DNA of 64,000 nucleotides from Sphingomonas sp. (GCA_019635535.1 JAHBZH010000001.1:62001-126000); one strand, 5' to 3'. Counted from the first letter of the stretch, positions 17,162 through 26,767 are shown. Notes: generated by a model not told the origin, from the letters alone. Numbers and translations are program-made.

Positions 17162-19744
17162 ATGCTCGACGCCCTCTCCGCACCCGCCGCGCCTCATGTG
17201 ATCCGTCGCGAGGAGTATCGCGCGCCGGACTGGCTGGTGCCCGAAATCGCGCTCGAATTCGATCTGGACGCGGCGCGCACCATCGTCCGCGCCGCGCTGA
17301 CCGTCGAGCGGTCGGGCGATCACAAGCTCCCCGTCCGGCTCGATGCCGAGAATCTGCGCCTGATCCGCGTCGCGGTGGATGGGCAACCGGTCAATTATTG
17401 GTTCGAAGGCGATGTGCTGAAGGTGCCGGTCGAGGGCGACCGCGCGGTGATCGAGACCGAGGTCGAGATCTCCCCGCGCGCCAACACCCAGCTCATGGGC
17501 CTCTACGAATCGGGCGGCCTGCTCTGCACCCAGTGCGAGGCCGAAGGCTTCCGCCGGATCACGCCCTTCCCGGACCGCCCCGACGTGCTCAGCCGCTACC
17601 GGGTCAAAATGACCGCCGACAAGGCGCTCTATCCGGTGCTGCTGTCCAACGGCGATCCGGTCGGCGCCGGCGAGCTGGACGGCGGCCGCCACTGGGCCGA
17701 ATGGCGCGATCCCTTCCCCAAGCCCTGCTACCTCTTCGCCCTGGTCTCCGGCGATCTGGTCGCCAATCGCGACAGCTTCACCACCCGTTCGGGCCGCACG
17801 GTCGATCTCGGCATCTGGGTCCGCGACGGCGATGCCGAGCGCACCCGCCATGCGATGGACTCGCTCAAGGCGGCGATGAAGTGGGACGAGGAGGTGTTCG
17901 GCCGCGAATATGATCTCGATGCGTTCAACATCGTCGCGGTCGCCGATTTCAACTTCGGCGCGATGGAGAACAAGGGCCTCAACGTCTTCAACTCGCGCTA
18001 CATCCTGGCCGATCCGGACACCGCGACCGACATGGATTACGACGCGATCGCCGGCGTCGTCGCCCACGAATATTTCCACAATTGGTCCGGCAATCGCGTC
18101 ACCTGCCGCGACTGGTTCCAGCTCTCGCTAAAGGAGGGCTTCACGGTCTTCCGCGACCAGCAGTTCAGCGCCGACATGGGCAGCCGCGCGGTGAAGCGGA
18201 TCGAGGATGTCCGGATGCTGCGCGCCGCCCAGTTCCCGGAGGATGCCGGTCCGCTCGCCCATCCGGTGCGCCCCGATTCCTATATCGAGATTTCGAACTT
18301 CTACACCGCGACCGTCTACAACAAGGGCGCCGAGCTGATCCGGATGATGCACACCATCCTCGGCCCCGAGCGGTTCCGCGCCGGCTGCGATCTCTATTTC
18401 GAGCGGCATGACGGCCAGGCCGTCACCTGCGAGGATTTCGTCAAGGCGATGGAGGAGGCGAGCGGCGCCGATCTCGGCCAGTTCCGCCTCTGGTACAGCC
18501 AGGCCGGCACGCCCAAGGTCACCGCCCGCCTCGCCCGCGACGGCGATGCGGTGACGCTGGAGCTGGCGCAGGAGGTGCCCGCCACGCCCGGCCAGCCGGC
18601 CAAGCAGCCCATGGCGATCCCCCTCAAGGTCGCCCTGCTCGACGAGGCGACCGGCAAGGCGGTGGACGAGCGGCTGGTGATCCTCGACGCCGGCCAAGCC
18701 AGCATCCCGCTGGCCGGCGCGCCCGTCAGGCCGGTCCTCTCGATCAATCGCGATTTCTCCGCGCCGGTGATCGTCGAGACCGACCGCGCCGCCGCCGATC
18801 TCGCCTTCCTCTCCGGCTGCGACGACGATCCCTTCGCCCGCTACGAGGCGATGCAGCAGTTGATGCTCGACACGCTGATCGCAGGCGTCACGTCCGGCGC
18901 GGGCGATCATGGCGCGGTGGTCGATGCCGTCCGCCGCACGCTGACTGACGAGGCGCTCGACCCCGCCTTCGTGGCCGAGACCGTCCTGCTCCCCAGCGAA
19001 TCCTTCGTCGGCGACCGGATGGCGCAGGTCGATCCCGAAGCCATCCACCGCGCCCGCGAGGCGCTGCGCGCCGATCTCGGCGCGGCGCTCGACGACATCT
19101 GGCGCGGCGCCTATGCGGCCAGCGTCGCCAACCGATATGAATACAATCCCGCCGCCAAGGGCGCGCGGCGCCTGCGCACCATCGCGCTCGGCTATATCGC
19201 CGCAACCGGCGCCGCCGATGCCCCCGCTCTGGCCAAGCGCCAGTTCGACGAGGCGGACAACATGACCGACCGGCAGGGCGCGATGGGCGTCCTCGTCAAC
19301 GGCGATGCGCCGGAGCGGGCGGCGGCGCTGGCCGCCTTCTATGATCGCTACCGCGACAACGCGCTGGTGATCGACAAATGGTTCACCACCCAGGCGCTCG
19401 CCACCCGCGCCGACACGCCCGCGCTGGTCGAGGAGCTGGCGAAGCACCCGGATTTCACCCTTGCCAATCCGAACCGGCTGCGTTCGCTGGTCGGCGCCTT
19501 CTCGGTCAACCAGCGCGCCTTCCACGACGCCTCGGGCCGCGGCTACCGCTTTCTCGCCGACATGATCCTGGCCGAGGACAGGCTCAATCCGCAGACCGCC
19601 GCCAAGCTGGTCCCGCCTTTGGGCCGCTGGCGCCGCTTCGACGAGGGCCGCGCCGCCCTGATGCGCGCCGAGCTGGAGCGGATCGTCGGGACGGACGGCC
19701 TCAGCAAGGACGTGTTCGAACAGGCCAGCAAGAGTCTGGCCTGA
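17162..19744 (+). CDS. pepN: Aminopeptidase N (M1 family)
   Basis: An 860-residue zinc aminopeptidase of the M1 family, close to the length of E. coli PepN, that removes N-terminal residues from peptides in the cytoplasm. The substrate-anchoring GAMEN motif is at 266-270, the zinc site HEYFH at 302-306 and the third ligand Glu325. The C-terminal half (about 440-860) carries the DUF3458 Ig-like and helical domains of the PepN subfamily. No signal peptide is present. The ATG at 17162 has no strong ribosome site, but homology starts within a few residues. It is convergent with the Mla operon, 9 nt away. Confidence 0.96.
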   Translation: MLDALSAPAAPHVIRREEYRAPDWLVPEIALEFDLDAARTIVRAALTVERSGDHKLPVRLDAENLRLIRVAVDGQPVNYWFEGDVLKVPVEGDRAVIETEVEISPRANTQLMGLYESGGLLCTQCEAEGFRRITPFPDRPDVLSRYRVKMTADKALYPVLLSNGDPVGAGELDGGRHWAEWRDPFPKPCYLFALVSGDLVANRDSFTTRSGRTVDLGIWVRDGDAERTRHAMDSLKAAMKWDEEVFGREYDLDAFNIVAVADFNFGAMENKGLNVFNSRYILADPDTATDMDYDAIAGVVAHEYFHNWSGNRVTCRDWFQLSLKEGFTVFRDQQFSADMGSRAVKRIEDVRMLRAAQFPEDAGPLAHPVRPDSYIEISNFYTATVYNKGAELIRMMHTILGPERFRAGCDLYFERHDGQAVTCEDFVKAMEEASGADLGQFRLWYSQAGTPKVTARLARDGDAVTLELAQEVPATPGQPAKQPMAIPLKVALLDEATGKAVDERLVILDAGQASIPLAGAPVRPVLSINRDFSAPVIVETDRAAADLAFLSGCDDDPFARYEAMQQLMLDTLIAGVTSGAGDHGAVVDAVRRTLTDEALDPAFVAETVLLPSESFVGDRMAQVDPEAIHRAREALRADLGAALDDIWRGAYAASVANRYEYNPAAKGARRLRTIALGYIAATGAADAPALAKRQFDEADNMTDRQGAMGVLVNGDAPERAAALAAFYDRYRDNALVIDKWFTTQALATRADTPALVEELAKHPDFTLANPNRLRSLVGAFSVNQRAFHDASGRGYRFLADMILAEDRLNPQTAAKLVPPLGRWRRFDEGRAALMRAELERIVGTDGLSKDVFEQASKSLA

Positions 19745-19753
19745 GGCGTCCCG

Positions 19754-20335
19754 TTACTGCCCGATCCAGGCGGCGACCTGATCGGCCACCTGGTTGGCGG
19801 CCTGGTTGAGCGCCGGCGCGACCGCCTCGGCCGTCGCCTCGGCGACCGGCACGCGCGCCTCGAAACGGTTGGCCGCGACGCTGCCGCCCGCCTGGGGAAT
19901 CGTCGCGTCATAGACGACCACCGCCTCCATCGCATTGGGATCGAGCCCGAAGCGGGCGAGATGGCCGGTCACGCGGGTGCCGGGATCGCGGGCATATTGG
20001 GCGGGATCGAGCACCACCCGGCCGGTCCGGACCGCGATCGTCTCGCCGAGCAGGCGGGCGAAAAGCGGACCGGGATATTCGACCCAGGCGGCGCCGGTCA
20101 GATACTGGATCGTCGTTTCGTTCACATAGACCGGCACGCGCGCCGTGCGCAGCGCCTGCGGCACGGTGGGCTCGGCGACGGTGACGGCGGCGCCCTGCCC
20201 GGCGGTGCGCGGGCTCGCCGCCGGCCGCGTCTCGGCGGAGGTCAGGGTCAGCAGCCGGTCCGGCCCCTTCGACCCGCCGAAGCAGGCGGAGAGAGAAAGG
20301 GCTGCGGCCAAGGCGGCCAGGGCTTTCACGCGCAT
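19754..20335 (-). CDS. ABC-type transport auxiliary lipoprotein of the Mla operon
   Basis: A 193-residue lipoprotein: the signal sequence ends in the lipobox LSAC (Cys18). The mature part matches the ABC-type transport auxiliary lipoprotein (PqiC/LptE-like DUF330) family, including the FARLLGETIAVRTGRVVL block and a WVEYPGPLF segment. These outer-membrane lipoproteins pair with MCE proteins in intermembrane lipid traffic. It is the last gene of a four-gene minus-strand operon, starting 2 nt after the mlaD stop. The longer open frame upstream is only a shadow of mlaD. Confidence 0.85.
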   Translation of the reverse strand: MRVKALAALAAALSLSACFGGSKGPDRLLTLTSAETRPAASPRTAGQGAAVTVAEPTVPQALRTARVPVYVNETTIQYLTGAAWVEYPGPLFARLLGETIAVRTGRVVLDPAQYARDPGTRVTGHLARFGLDPNAMEAVVVYDATIPQAGGSVAANRFEARVPVAEATAEAVAPALNQAANQVADQVAAWIGQ

Positions 20336-20337
20336 CG

Positions 20338-21330
20338 TCAATTCCCCCTTCCGGGCCGATAGTCTGGCAGGCGCTGCCCGCCGATCACGCCCCCGACGCC
20401 GCGCTGGTTGAGCCGGTCGGTGATCTCGCGCAGCGATTCCGAGGTCGCGCGCAGATCGCGGATGAGCTGACCGACCTCCGGGAGCGTCTGCGTCGAGAAG
20501 GCCTGGATGCCCGGCCGCGCATCGCCGATCGCGCCTTCGAGCTGGCGCATGCTCTGGTTCGCAGCGCGCAGGGTCTCGCGCAAGTCGGCGAGCAACGGGC
20601 GGCCATCCTGTTCGACCAGGTTGCCGGTCGTTTCGGCGAGCTGGCCGATCCGCTCCGCCGCCTGCCCCGCCTGTGCGATCGCGACCCGCGCCTCGGCCAA
20701 GGTCGCCGCGATCTCCGGCGAGCGCTCGTTGAGCGAGCGCGTCACGCCCTCGATATTGTCGAGGATCGCGGCGAAGCTCTCCTGGTTGCGGTCGGACAGC
20801 AATTCGGTCAGCCGCTCGGTCAAGGTCGTCACCCGCTCGAGCAGCTCCGGCGCGGTGTTGAGCAACTGGCCGAGCGCGCCTGGCCGGGTCGGGATCACCG
20901 GATAGCCATAAGGGCATTCGGATTCCGGGTTTCGCTCGGGGCAGCGTATCTCGGCCACCGGCTGCCGATCCCCCGCGCGTTGCTCAGGCGGATCGAGTTG
21001 TATCTGGGAGACGCCGGTGAAACCGACGCCCCGGATCGTCGCGGTCGTTCCCTCCAGTACAGGCGTGTTGTTGCTGACCGTGATCCGCACCCGGATGAAT
21101 TGCGGGCTGCGCGGCTCCAGGTTGATCGAGTGGATCTGCCCCACGGGAACGCCCCGGAAGGTCACGCCCGATCCCTTGGCGAGACCCTCGACCGATTGCT
21201 GGAAGAAGACGTCGTAGGTCTTCTGCCCGCCTTCGCCGAACTGGCCGAGCCAGATGATGAACGCGATCATCGCCGCGACCAGGCCGAGCACCACGCTGCC
21301 GACGAGGATTTGGTTGGAACGTGTCTCCAT
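20338..21330 (-). CDS. mlaD: MlaD-type MCE-domain protein
   Basis: A 330-residue MCE protein: one N-terminal transmembrane helix (about residues 9-29), a single MCE beta-barrel domain (about 38-115, with VTFRGVPVGQI), then a long helical tail with repeated heptad-like Leu/Ala patterns. MCE domains form hexameric rings that carry phospholipids across the periplasm. The sequence between about 115 and 150 contains a Cys pair (RCPERNPESEC) in an inserted loop. Start and stop overlap both neighbours closely: its ATG shares one base with the mlaF stop. Confidence 0.9.
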   Translation of the reverse strand: METRSNQILVGSVVLGLVAAMIAFIIWLGQFGEGGQKTYDVFFQQSVEGLAKGSGVTFRGVPVGQIHSINLEPRSPQFIRVRITVSNNTPVLEGTTATIRGVGFTGVSQIQLDPPEQRAGDRQPVAEIRCPERNPESECPYGYPVIPTRPGALGQLLNTAPELLERVTTLTERLTELLSDRNQESFAAILDNIEGVTRSLNERSPEIAATLAEARVAIAQAGQAAERIGQLAETTGNLVEQDGRPLLADLRETLRAANQSMRQLEGAIGDARPGIQAFSTQTLPEVGQLIRDLRATSESLREITDRLNQRGVGGVIGGQRLPDYRPGRGN

Positions 21331-22124
21331 CAGCTCCCGGCCTCTTCGCGTTCATTGATCGTCGCCGCCGCGCGCCCGCGCGGCCCCTTGAAGTAATCCT
21401 GAATCCACTGATGGTCCAAAGCCAATAATTCCGGAATCGTTCCGATGGCCACTACCTTGCGGTCGGCCAGCACCGCGACCCGGTCGCAAACCGCATAGAG
21501 CGTGTCCAGATCGTGCGTGATCAGGAAGACGGTGAGCCCGAGCGCGTGCCGCAACTCCTTGATGAGCTGATCGAACGCCGCCGCACCGATCGGGTCGAGT
21601 CCCGCCGTGGGCTCGTCCAGGAACAGCAATTCCGGATCGAGCGCCAGCGCGCGCGCCATGCCGGCGCGCTTCTTCATGCCGCCGGATAGCTCGGCCGGAT
21701 AGCGCGTGGCGGCCAGGGCCGGCAAGCCGGTCATCGAAATCTTGTAGGCCGCGATCTCGTCGAGCAGGTCGCGATCGAGGCCGTGGAAGAATTCGCGGAT
21801 CGGCACCTGGACATTCTCGGCGACGGTCAGCGTCGAGAAGAGTGCGCCGCCCTGGAACAGGACGCCCCAGCGGCGGCGGACATGCTTGGCCTCCTCCTCG
21901 TCGCGGCCGACCATCGGCTCGCCGAACACCTCGATCTCGCCGGCCTCCGGCGTCTGCAGGCCGATGATCGCGCGCATCAACACCGATTTGCCGGTGCCCG
22001 ATCCGCCGACCACGCCCAATATCTCGCCGCGCCGGACGTCGAGGTCGAGCCCGTCATGGACCACCTGCTCGCCGAACGCGTTGCGCAGCCCCCGCACCGA
22101 GATGATCGGATCGGCGTGTTCCAT
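21330..22124 (-). CDS. mlaF: MlaF-type ABC transporter ATP-binding protein
   Basis: A 264-residue ABC ATPase. Walker A is GGSGTGKS near residue 40, the signature LSGGMKKRAGMARA near 145 and Walker B LLFLDEPTAGLDP near 165, followed by the switch His in TVFLITHDLD. The LSGGMKKR form of the signature is typical of MlaF/MkL ATPases. It powers lipid movement through MlaE. Its ATG overlaps the mlaE stop by one base and its own stop overlaps the mlaD start the same way, so the three genes are probably translationally coupled. Confidence 0.93.
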   Translation of the reverse strand: MEHADPIISVRGLRNAFGEQVVHDGLDLDVRRGEILGVVGGSGTGKSVLMRAIIGLQTPEAGEIEVFGEPMVGRDEEEAKHVRRRWGVLFQGGALFSTLTVAENVQVPIREFFHGLDRDLLDEIAAYKISMTGLPALAATRYPAELSGGMKKRAGMARALALDPELLFLDEPTAGLDPIGAAAFDQLIKELRHALGLTVFLITHDLDTLYAVCDRVAVLADRKVVAIGTIPELLALDHQWIQDYFKGPRGRAAATINEREEAGS

Positions 22125-23233
22125 CAGGTCCAGCCGATCGAGGTGAAGAAGACGGCGAAGAAGGCGTCGAGGACGATGACCAGGAAGATGCCCTGGACGA
22201 CGGCGGTGGTGGTCCTGAGGCCGACCTCCTCGGCATTGCCGCGCACCTGGAGGCCCTGATAGCAGCCGGCCATGGCGACGATCATGCCGAAGACCGGCGC
22301 CTTTATCAGGGTGCGGTAGATGTCGGTCATCGGCACGATTTCCTGCACCCGCTGAAAGAAGGTGACCGGTGGAATGTCGAGCACGGTCCAGCAGAAGAAC
22401 CCGCCGCCGACGATTGCGATGACGGCGGCATAGAAGCCCAGCAAAGGCATCATCAGCACCGTCGCCAGCACGCGCGGCAGCACCAGCGCCTCCATCGGCG
22501 AGACGCCGATGGTGCGCATTGCGTCCACCTCCTCATTGAGCTTCATCGAGCCGAGTTGCGCGGCGAAGGCGGAGCCCGAGCGCCCTGCGACCATGATCGC
22601 GGTCATGAGCACGCCCAATTCCATGAAGGCGGCGCGCGCGATCAGGTTGATCGTATAGACTTCCGCGCCGAACTGGCGGAGCTGCACCGCGCCCTGCTGG
22701 GCGATGACGATGCCGACCAGGAAGCTCATCAGGCCGATGATGCCCAAGGCGTTGACGCCGACCATCTCGAAACGCGTCACCACCGCATTGAAGCGGAAGC
22801 GGCGCGGATGCTTGATCAGGTGCCAGACCGAGATGCACAGCGCGCCGAAAAAGCCGAGCAGGCCGACCAGCGTGGTCAGCGCTGCCTTGGTTGCCGCGCC
22901 GACATCGGCGACCATGCCGAGCATCTGCGGCTCGGGCTCGGCGCGGACCTGCATCGGCTGGTCCGCCTTGGCGACCTGGTCGAGCAGCAATTGCTGCTCC
23001 TCGCTCACCCCTTCAATCCGCGCGCCGCGATCGCGCGCCAGCTTGTGGATCAGCCAGGCGCCGACCGTGTCCATCCGCTCGACGCCGGACAGGTCGACCA
23101 GAATGTCGTTGGCAGTGATCGCGTCCAGCTCCTCGGAGAGCTTGCGCAGCCGCAGCAAGGTGAGACTGCCGGTGAAGCGCAGGACGCACCGGCCATTCTC
23201 GACATTGCTGCTGAATTCGGCGGTGACGCTCAT
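22124..23233 (-). CDS. mlaE: MlaE-type permease with fused N-terminal STAS (MlaB-like) domain
   Basis: A 369-residue permease. Residues 1-95 form a STAS domain (MLVDLSGVERMDTVGAW-like core) equivalent to the separate MlaB of E. coli. The remainder is the MlaE permease domain with five or so helices and the conserved stretch EVDAMRTIGVSPMEALVLPRV. The fused MlaB-MlaE arrangement is usual in alphaproteobacteria and replaces the MlaB subunit. First gene of the operon; the ATG at 23231-23233 fits the STAS start, although the ribosome site is weak and a longer in-frame version up to 23272 exists. The promoter must lie in the 79-nt gap to the divergent HAD gene. Confidence 0.92.
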   Translation of the reverse strand: MSVTAEFSSNVENGRCVLRFTGSLTLLRLRKLSEELDAITANDILVDLSGVERMDTVGAWLIHKLARDRGARIEGVSEEQQLLLDQVAKADQPMQVRAEPEPQMLGMVADVGAATKAALTTLVGLLGFFGALCISVWHLIKHPRRFRFNAVVTRFEMVGVNALGIIGLMSFLVGIVIAQQGAVQLRQFGAEVYTINLIARAAFMELGVLMTAIMVAGRSGSAFAAQLGSMKLNEEVDAMRTIGVSPMEALVLPRVLATVLMMPLLGFYAAVIAIVGGGFFCWTVLDIPPVTFFQRVQEIVPMTDIYRTLIKAPVFGMIVAMAGCYQGLQVRGNAEEVGLRTTTAVVQGIFLVIVLDAFFAVFFTSIGWT

Positions 23234-23312
23234 GCAAGGAGACTGCTTCAATTCCCGGGATGCGGCAAGCAACCATGGACAATGTTCAAGCTTTCATGTT
23301 CGAGGAGGTTCC

Positions 23313-24005
23313 ATGACCGAGGCGCTCGCCATCTACGATATGGACAAGACGGTGACGCGACGGCCGACCTTCACGCCGTTCCTGATCCATGCCTGCGCGC
23401 GGCTCGCACCGTGGCGGGCGGTGCTGCTGCCGGTCGTCGCATTGACCGTGCTGGCCTATGGGATGCGGCTGATCGACCGAGGCCGGCTCAAGGAGCTGAA
23501 CTACCGGCTGCTGATCGGCCGGCCGACGCCGGAGGCGCTGGAGCCCGTCATCCACAGCTTCGCCGACCGGCAGGTCGCGACCAACATCCTGCCCGGCGCG
23601 CGGACCCGCCTTGCCGAGGACAAGGCGGCCGGGCGTCGGCTGGTGATGGCGACCGCCTCCTACCGGCTCTACGCCGCTGCGATCGCCGCGCGGCTGGGCT
23701 TCGACGACGTGATCGCCACCGACACCCTGGCCGACCGCAAGGGGCGGATCGTCGCCCGGATCGACGGCGCCAATTGCTACGGCCTCGGCAAGCTCGACAT
23801 GATCGAGGCCTGGCTCCAGCGCGAGGGGCTGGAGCGCGAGGCGGTCCATATCCGCTTCTATTCCGACCACATCTCCGATTCGCCGGTCCACGCCTGGTCG
23901 GATGAAGCCTTCGCCACCAACGCCCACGACCGGCTGGTGCGCCTGGCCACGGACGAAGGCTGGGAAGTGCTCGACTGGCGCGACCGGAAACGGGCGCGGC
24001 GCTAG
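23313..24005 (+). CDS. HAD-IB family phosphatase (SerB-like)
   Basis: A 230-residue HAD-superfamily subfamily IB hydrolase. Motif I is YDMDKTVT near residue 8 (nucleophile and acid/base Asp), motif II is the ATASY stretch near residue 110, and motif III/IV is the YSDHISDSP segment near residue 185. A hydrophobic segment at about 30-48 may be a membrane-associated helix and is common in this group (PlsC-linked IB phosphatases). The substrate is likely a small phosphate ester, perhaps a phosphoserine or lysophosphatidate-type molecule. GAGGAGG just before the ATG at 23313 is a strong ribosome site. Confidence 0.85.
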   Translation: MTEALAIYDMDKTVTRRPTFTPFLIHACARLAPWRAVLLPVVALTVLAYGMRLIDRGRLKELNYRLLIGRPTPEALEPVIHSFADRQVATNILPGARTRLAEDKAAGRRLVMATASYRLYAAAIAARLGFDDVIATDTLADRKGRIVARIDGANCYGLGKLDMIEAWLQREGLEREAVHIRFYSDHISDSPVHAWSDEAFATNAHDRLVRLATDEGWEVLDWRDRKRARR

Positions 24006-24035
24006 TTTCCTCCCCGCGATTTCGCGAGGAGGAAA
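24006..24035. terminator. Hairpin between convergent genes, possible bidirectional terminator
   Basis: Two 14-nt arms, 24006-24019 and 24022-24035, pair with one mismatch around a 2-nt loop (tttcctccccgcga against tcgcgaggaggaaa). It lies in the 36-nt gap between the convergent HAD and trans-sulfuration genes, with a T run at one edge and an A run at the other, so it could end transcription from both sides. The U tract is short. Confidence 0.5.
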
Positions 24036-24041
24036 GGGGCT

Positions 24042-25346
24042 CTAAACCGCCTTCAGCGCCTGGTCGAAATCGGCGATCAGGTCGTCGGGGTCCTCCACCC
24101 CGATCGAGATGCGGACCAGATTGTCGGTGATGCCGAGCGCCGCCTTGCGCTCCGGCGGGACCGACAGGTGCGTCATCGCCGCCGGCGCGCTGGCCAGCGT
24201 CTCGGTGCCGCCGAGGCTGACCGCGAGATGGGCGATCTTCAGCGAATCGAGGAAGGCGAAGCTCTCCGTCTCGCCGCCCTTCAGGTAGAGCGAGAAGGTC
24301 GATCCCGCGCCGGTGCAGTGCCGGCGGTAGATGTCCGCCTGCCGCCCGTCCTTCAGGAAACCGAGATAGCCGACGCTCTCCACCTTCGGATGATCGCGCA
24401 GGAATTCGCACACCTTCTCGGCATTCTCGCCGGCGCGGGTCATGCGCAGCTCCAGTGTCTCGAGGCTCCTGAGCAGCATCCAGGCGGTGTTCGGATCGGT
24501 GATCGTGCCGATCGTGTTGCGGAGCATCCGGATCGTGTTGATGAGTTCCTTCGACCCCGTGATGCCGCCCGCGACCAGATCGCTGTGTCCGCCGGCATAT
24601 TTGGTGAGGCTGTAGACGCTGAGGTCCGCGCCGTGGCGCAGCGGCTGCTGCCAGAGCGGGCCCAGGAAGGTGTTGTCGATCGCGATCGGCGGGCGCTCCC
24701 CTTGCGCGAACATCTCGTCGCGCACCTTGCGCACCGCCTGGATATCGACCAGCGCGTTGGTCGGATTGGCCGGGCTCTCCAGATAGATGAGCGGGACGCG
24801 GCCCTGCGCCTTCGCCTGCTCGACCACGGCGGCGATCTCCGCCTCGGTCGCGCCGGCGGGGAAATCGAGCCAGGCGACGCCGAAGCGGCCGAGGATGCGG
24901 CCGATCAAGGTCTCGGTCGCCGCGTAGAGCGGGCCGGAATGGACGACCACGTCGCCCGGCTGGACGAGCGCGAGCAGCAGGGTCGCGATCGCCGACATGC
25001 CGGAGGAGAAGGTGAGCGCGTCCTCGGCATCCTCCCAGAGGCCGAGCCGGTCCTCGAGAATCTCCTGATTCGGCCCGTTGAAGCGCGAATAGACCAGGCC
25101 CTCGGCGCCGCCGGGGCGCTTGCCGGTCACGCCTTCGAAATGGCGCTTGCCGGCCGCCGCATTCTCGAAGACGAAGGTGGAGGTGAGGAAGATCGGCGCC
25201 TTCAGCGAGCCTTCCGACAAGGCCGGATCGAAGCCATGGCCCATCATCAGCGTCGAAGGCTTCAGCTTGCGCCCGCCGATTTCGAGCACGTCGGGCTTGG
25301 GGCGGCGGCGCGGGGTCGCGCCCGTCAGTTCGGATTCGTCTGCCAT
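24042..25346 (-). CDS. Cystathionine gamma-synthase family PLP enzyme (trans-sulfuration)
   Basis: A 434-residue Cys/Met metabolism PLP-dependent enzyme. The PLP lysine lies in SLTKYAGGHSD near residue 240, with the YSRFNGPN and ESPANPTN motifs of the fold-type I gamma-elimination/replacement family. The exact reaction (cystathionine gamma-synthase, gamma-lyase or O-succinylhomoserine sulfhydrylase) cannot be fixed from the sequence; the about 40-residue N-terminal extension before the core domain is unlike MetB. The ATG at 25344-25346 has a GGAG site on its strand at 25352-25355, about 5 nt away. The gene stands alone. Confidence 0.88.
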   Translation of the reverse strand: MADESELTGATPRRRPKPDVLEIGGRKLKPSTLMMGHGFDPALSEGSLKAPIFLTSTFVFENAAAGKRHFEGVTGKRPGGAEGLVYSRFNGPNQEILEDRLGLWEDAEDALTFSSGMSAIATLLLALVQPGDVVVHSGPLYAATETLIGRILGRFGVAWLDFPAGATEAEIAAVVEQAKAQGRVPLIYLESPANPTNALVDIQAVRKVRDEMFAQGERPPIAIDNTFLGPLWQQPLRHGADLSVYSLTKYAGGHSDLVAGGITGSKELINTIRMLRNTIGTITDPNTAWMLLRSLETLELRMTRAGENAEKVCEFLRDHPKVESVGYLGFLKDGRQADIYRRHCTGAGSTFSLYLKGGETESFAFLDSLKIAHLAVSLGGTETLASAPAAMTHLSVPPERKAALGITDNLVRISIGVEDPDDLIADFDQALKAV

Positions 25347-25490
25347 TCTTCGTCTCCTTCCGCTGCACGCGGATGCTGTGTGGAGACCGAGCCTGTCGCG
25401 TCGGGACAGGCTCAAGGCCGGCTCGTCCGAGCGGCCCAGGGGTGAGGTCCGTTGCCCGCCGCTGCTCTAGCCGAACTTGGCGATGCGCCG

Positions 25491-26258
25491 CTAGCCCCGA
25501 AGCGCGATCAGCGAGAGCTGGCGGCCGTAATCGGGCAGCCCTTCATGGGTCGCGCGGCGGTAGCTGAAGAAACGGTCCGGCTGGGAATAGGTGTCGAGGC
25601 CCAGCGCTTCCACGCGCCCCACCCCGGCGGCGGCCAGCCGGGCGGCGGCATAGCCTTCCAGGTCGAACTGGTGGTAGCCGTCGCGCCCGGCGGTGAAGAA
25701 GCGGTCGTTCTCCGGATCGGCCTCGACGAAGCGGCGGTGGAAGCCATCGTCCACCTCATAGGATCTGCGGGCGATGGCCGGGCCGATCGCCGCGACGATG
25801 CCGCCGCGCGCCGCGCCCAGTTTCTCCATCGCCGCCAGCGTCGCTTCGATCACGCCGCCGAACGCGCCCTTCCACCCCGCATGGGCCGCGCCGATCACGC
25901 CCGCGCCCATGTCGGCGAACAAAACCGGTGCGCAATCGGCGGTGAGAATGCCGAGCGCAAGGCCTGGCCGGTTCGTCACCAGCGCGTCGGCATGGGGCCG
26001 CGCGTCGTCCGGCCAGGGCGCGGCGGCGAAGATCGCATGGGGCGAATGGACCTGGTGCACCGTTGCCAACCGCGCGCCCGGCGCCACAGCCGCAACCGCG
26101 CGGCGGCGATTCTCGGCGATCGCCTCCCGCTCGTCGTTCGAGCCGAAGCCGACATTGAGGCCGGCGCACGCGCCTTCGGAGACGCCGCCGCGCCGGCCGA
26201 GAAAGCCGTGCGGCAGGTCGCCCAGCACGGCGGCCCGGATCGCCTCGACCGCGCTCAC
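25491..26258 (-). CDS. pgeF: Peptidoglycan editing factor PgeF (YfiH/laccase-domain)
   Basis: A 255-residue member of the YfiH/LACC1 multicopper-polyphenol-oxidase-like family. Metal-ligand motifs are visible: VHQVHS near residue 65, the TADCAPVL strand near 110 and HAGWKG near 125, which in this family form a zinc site, with a nearby Cys. Known members act on peptidoglycan precursors or purine nucleosides. The start is GTG at 26256-26258, whose GTGA overlaps the stop of the upstream GNAT gene by 4 nt, so a longer in-frame reading is only an antisense shadow. It ends a run of three minus-strand genes with the two GNATs. Confidence 0.88.
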   Translation of the reverse strand: MSAVEAIRAAVLGDLPHGFLGRRGGVSEGACAGLNVGFGSNDEREAIAENRRRAVAAVAPGARLATVHQVHSPHAIFAAAPWPDDARPHADALVTNRPGLALGILTADCAPVLFADMGAGVIGAAHAGWKGAFGGVIEATLAAMEKLGAARGGIVAAIGPAIARRSYEVDDGFHRRFVEADPENDRFFTAGRDGYHQFDLEGYAAARLAAAGVGRVEALGLDTYSQPDRFFSYRRATHEGLPDYGRQLSLIALRG

Positions 26259-26767
26259 AGGTCGCGCCGCATGACGGGATCGATCATGACCGACGCGCCG
26301 AGCGTGAAGGGCGCCGATCCCGCGATCTCGAAGCCATGCTTGCGATAGAAGGCGATTGCCCGCGCGCCCTTTTCCCAAACGCTCAGGAACAAAGCCGGCG
26401 CGCCGCGTTCGCGCGCGGCTCCGATCGCCCAGTCCATCAGCGCCGCCGCGATGCCCGCACCCTGCCAGGGCGTCAAAATATAGAGCTGCCTGATCTCCAG
26501 CGAACCTGTCGGATGATCGACCGGCAGACCCATCGGCATCAGCTTCAGGTAACCGGCAATCTCGCCGTCCGCCTCGGTCATCCACACGCGACAGGCGGGA
26601 TCGTCGAGATCGGCGGGCAGGCCGCCGGGGCCGAAGCTGCGGTCGAGATGAAGCGCCATGTCGTCCGGCGCGAAATGGGGGCCGAAGGTTTCGGCGAAGC
26701 AAAGCCGGCCCACAGCGGCGAGCGCCTGGTCATCCGCCCGCGTGGCGAGACGATAAGTGACGCTCAC
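26255..26767 (-). CDS. GNAT family N-acetyltransferase (second of a tandem pair)
   Basis: A 170-residue GNAT-fold acyltransferase. The acetyl-CoA binding core is QLYILTPWQGAGIAAALM near residues 90-107, followed by the C-terminal AIAFYRKHGFE segment. It is similar along its full length to the neighbouring gene at 26764-27276, sharing the RLCFAETFGPHF/VRTFTETFGHLY opening and the LFLSVWEKGARA/LYLSVFIDNARA strand, so the two arose by duplication. Both ends overlap neighbours by 4 nt. Substrate unknown. Confidence 0.87.
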   Translation of the reverse strand: MSVTYRLATRADDQALAAVGRLCFAETFGPHFAPDDMALHLDRSFGPGGLPADLDDPACRVWMTEADGEIAGYLKLMPMGLPVDHPTGSLEIRQLYILTPWQGAGIAAALMDWAIGAARERGAPALFLSVWEKGARAIAFYRKHGFEIAGSAPFTLGASVMIDPVMRRDL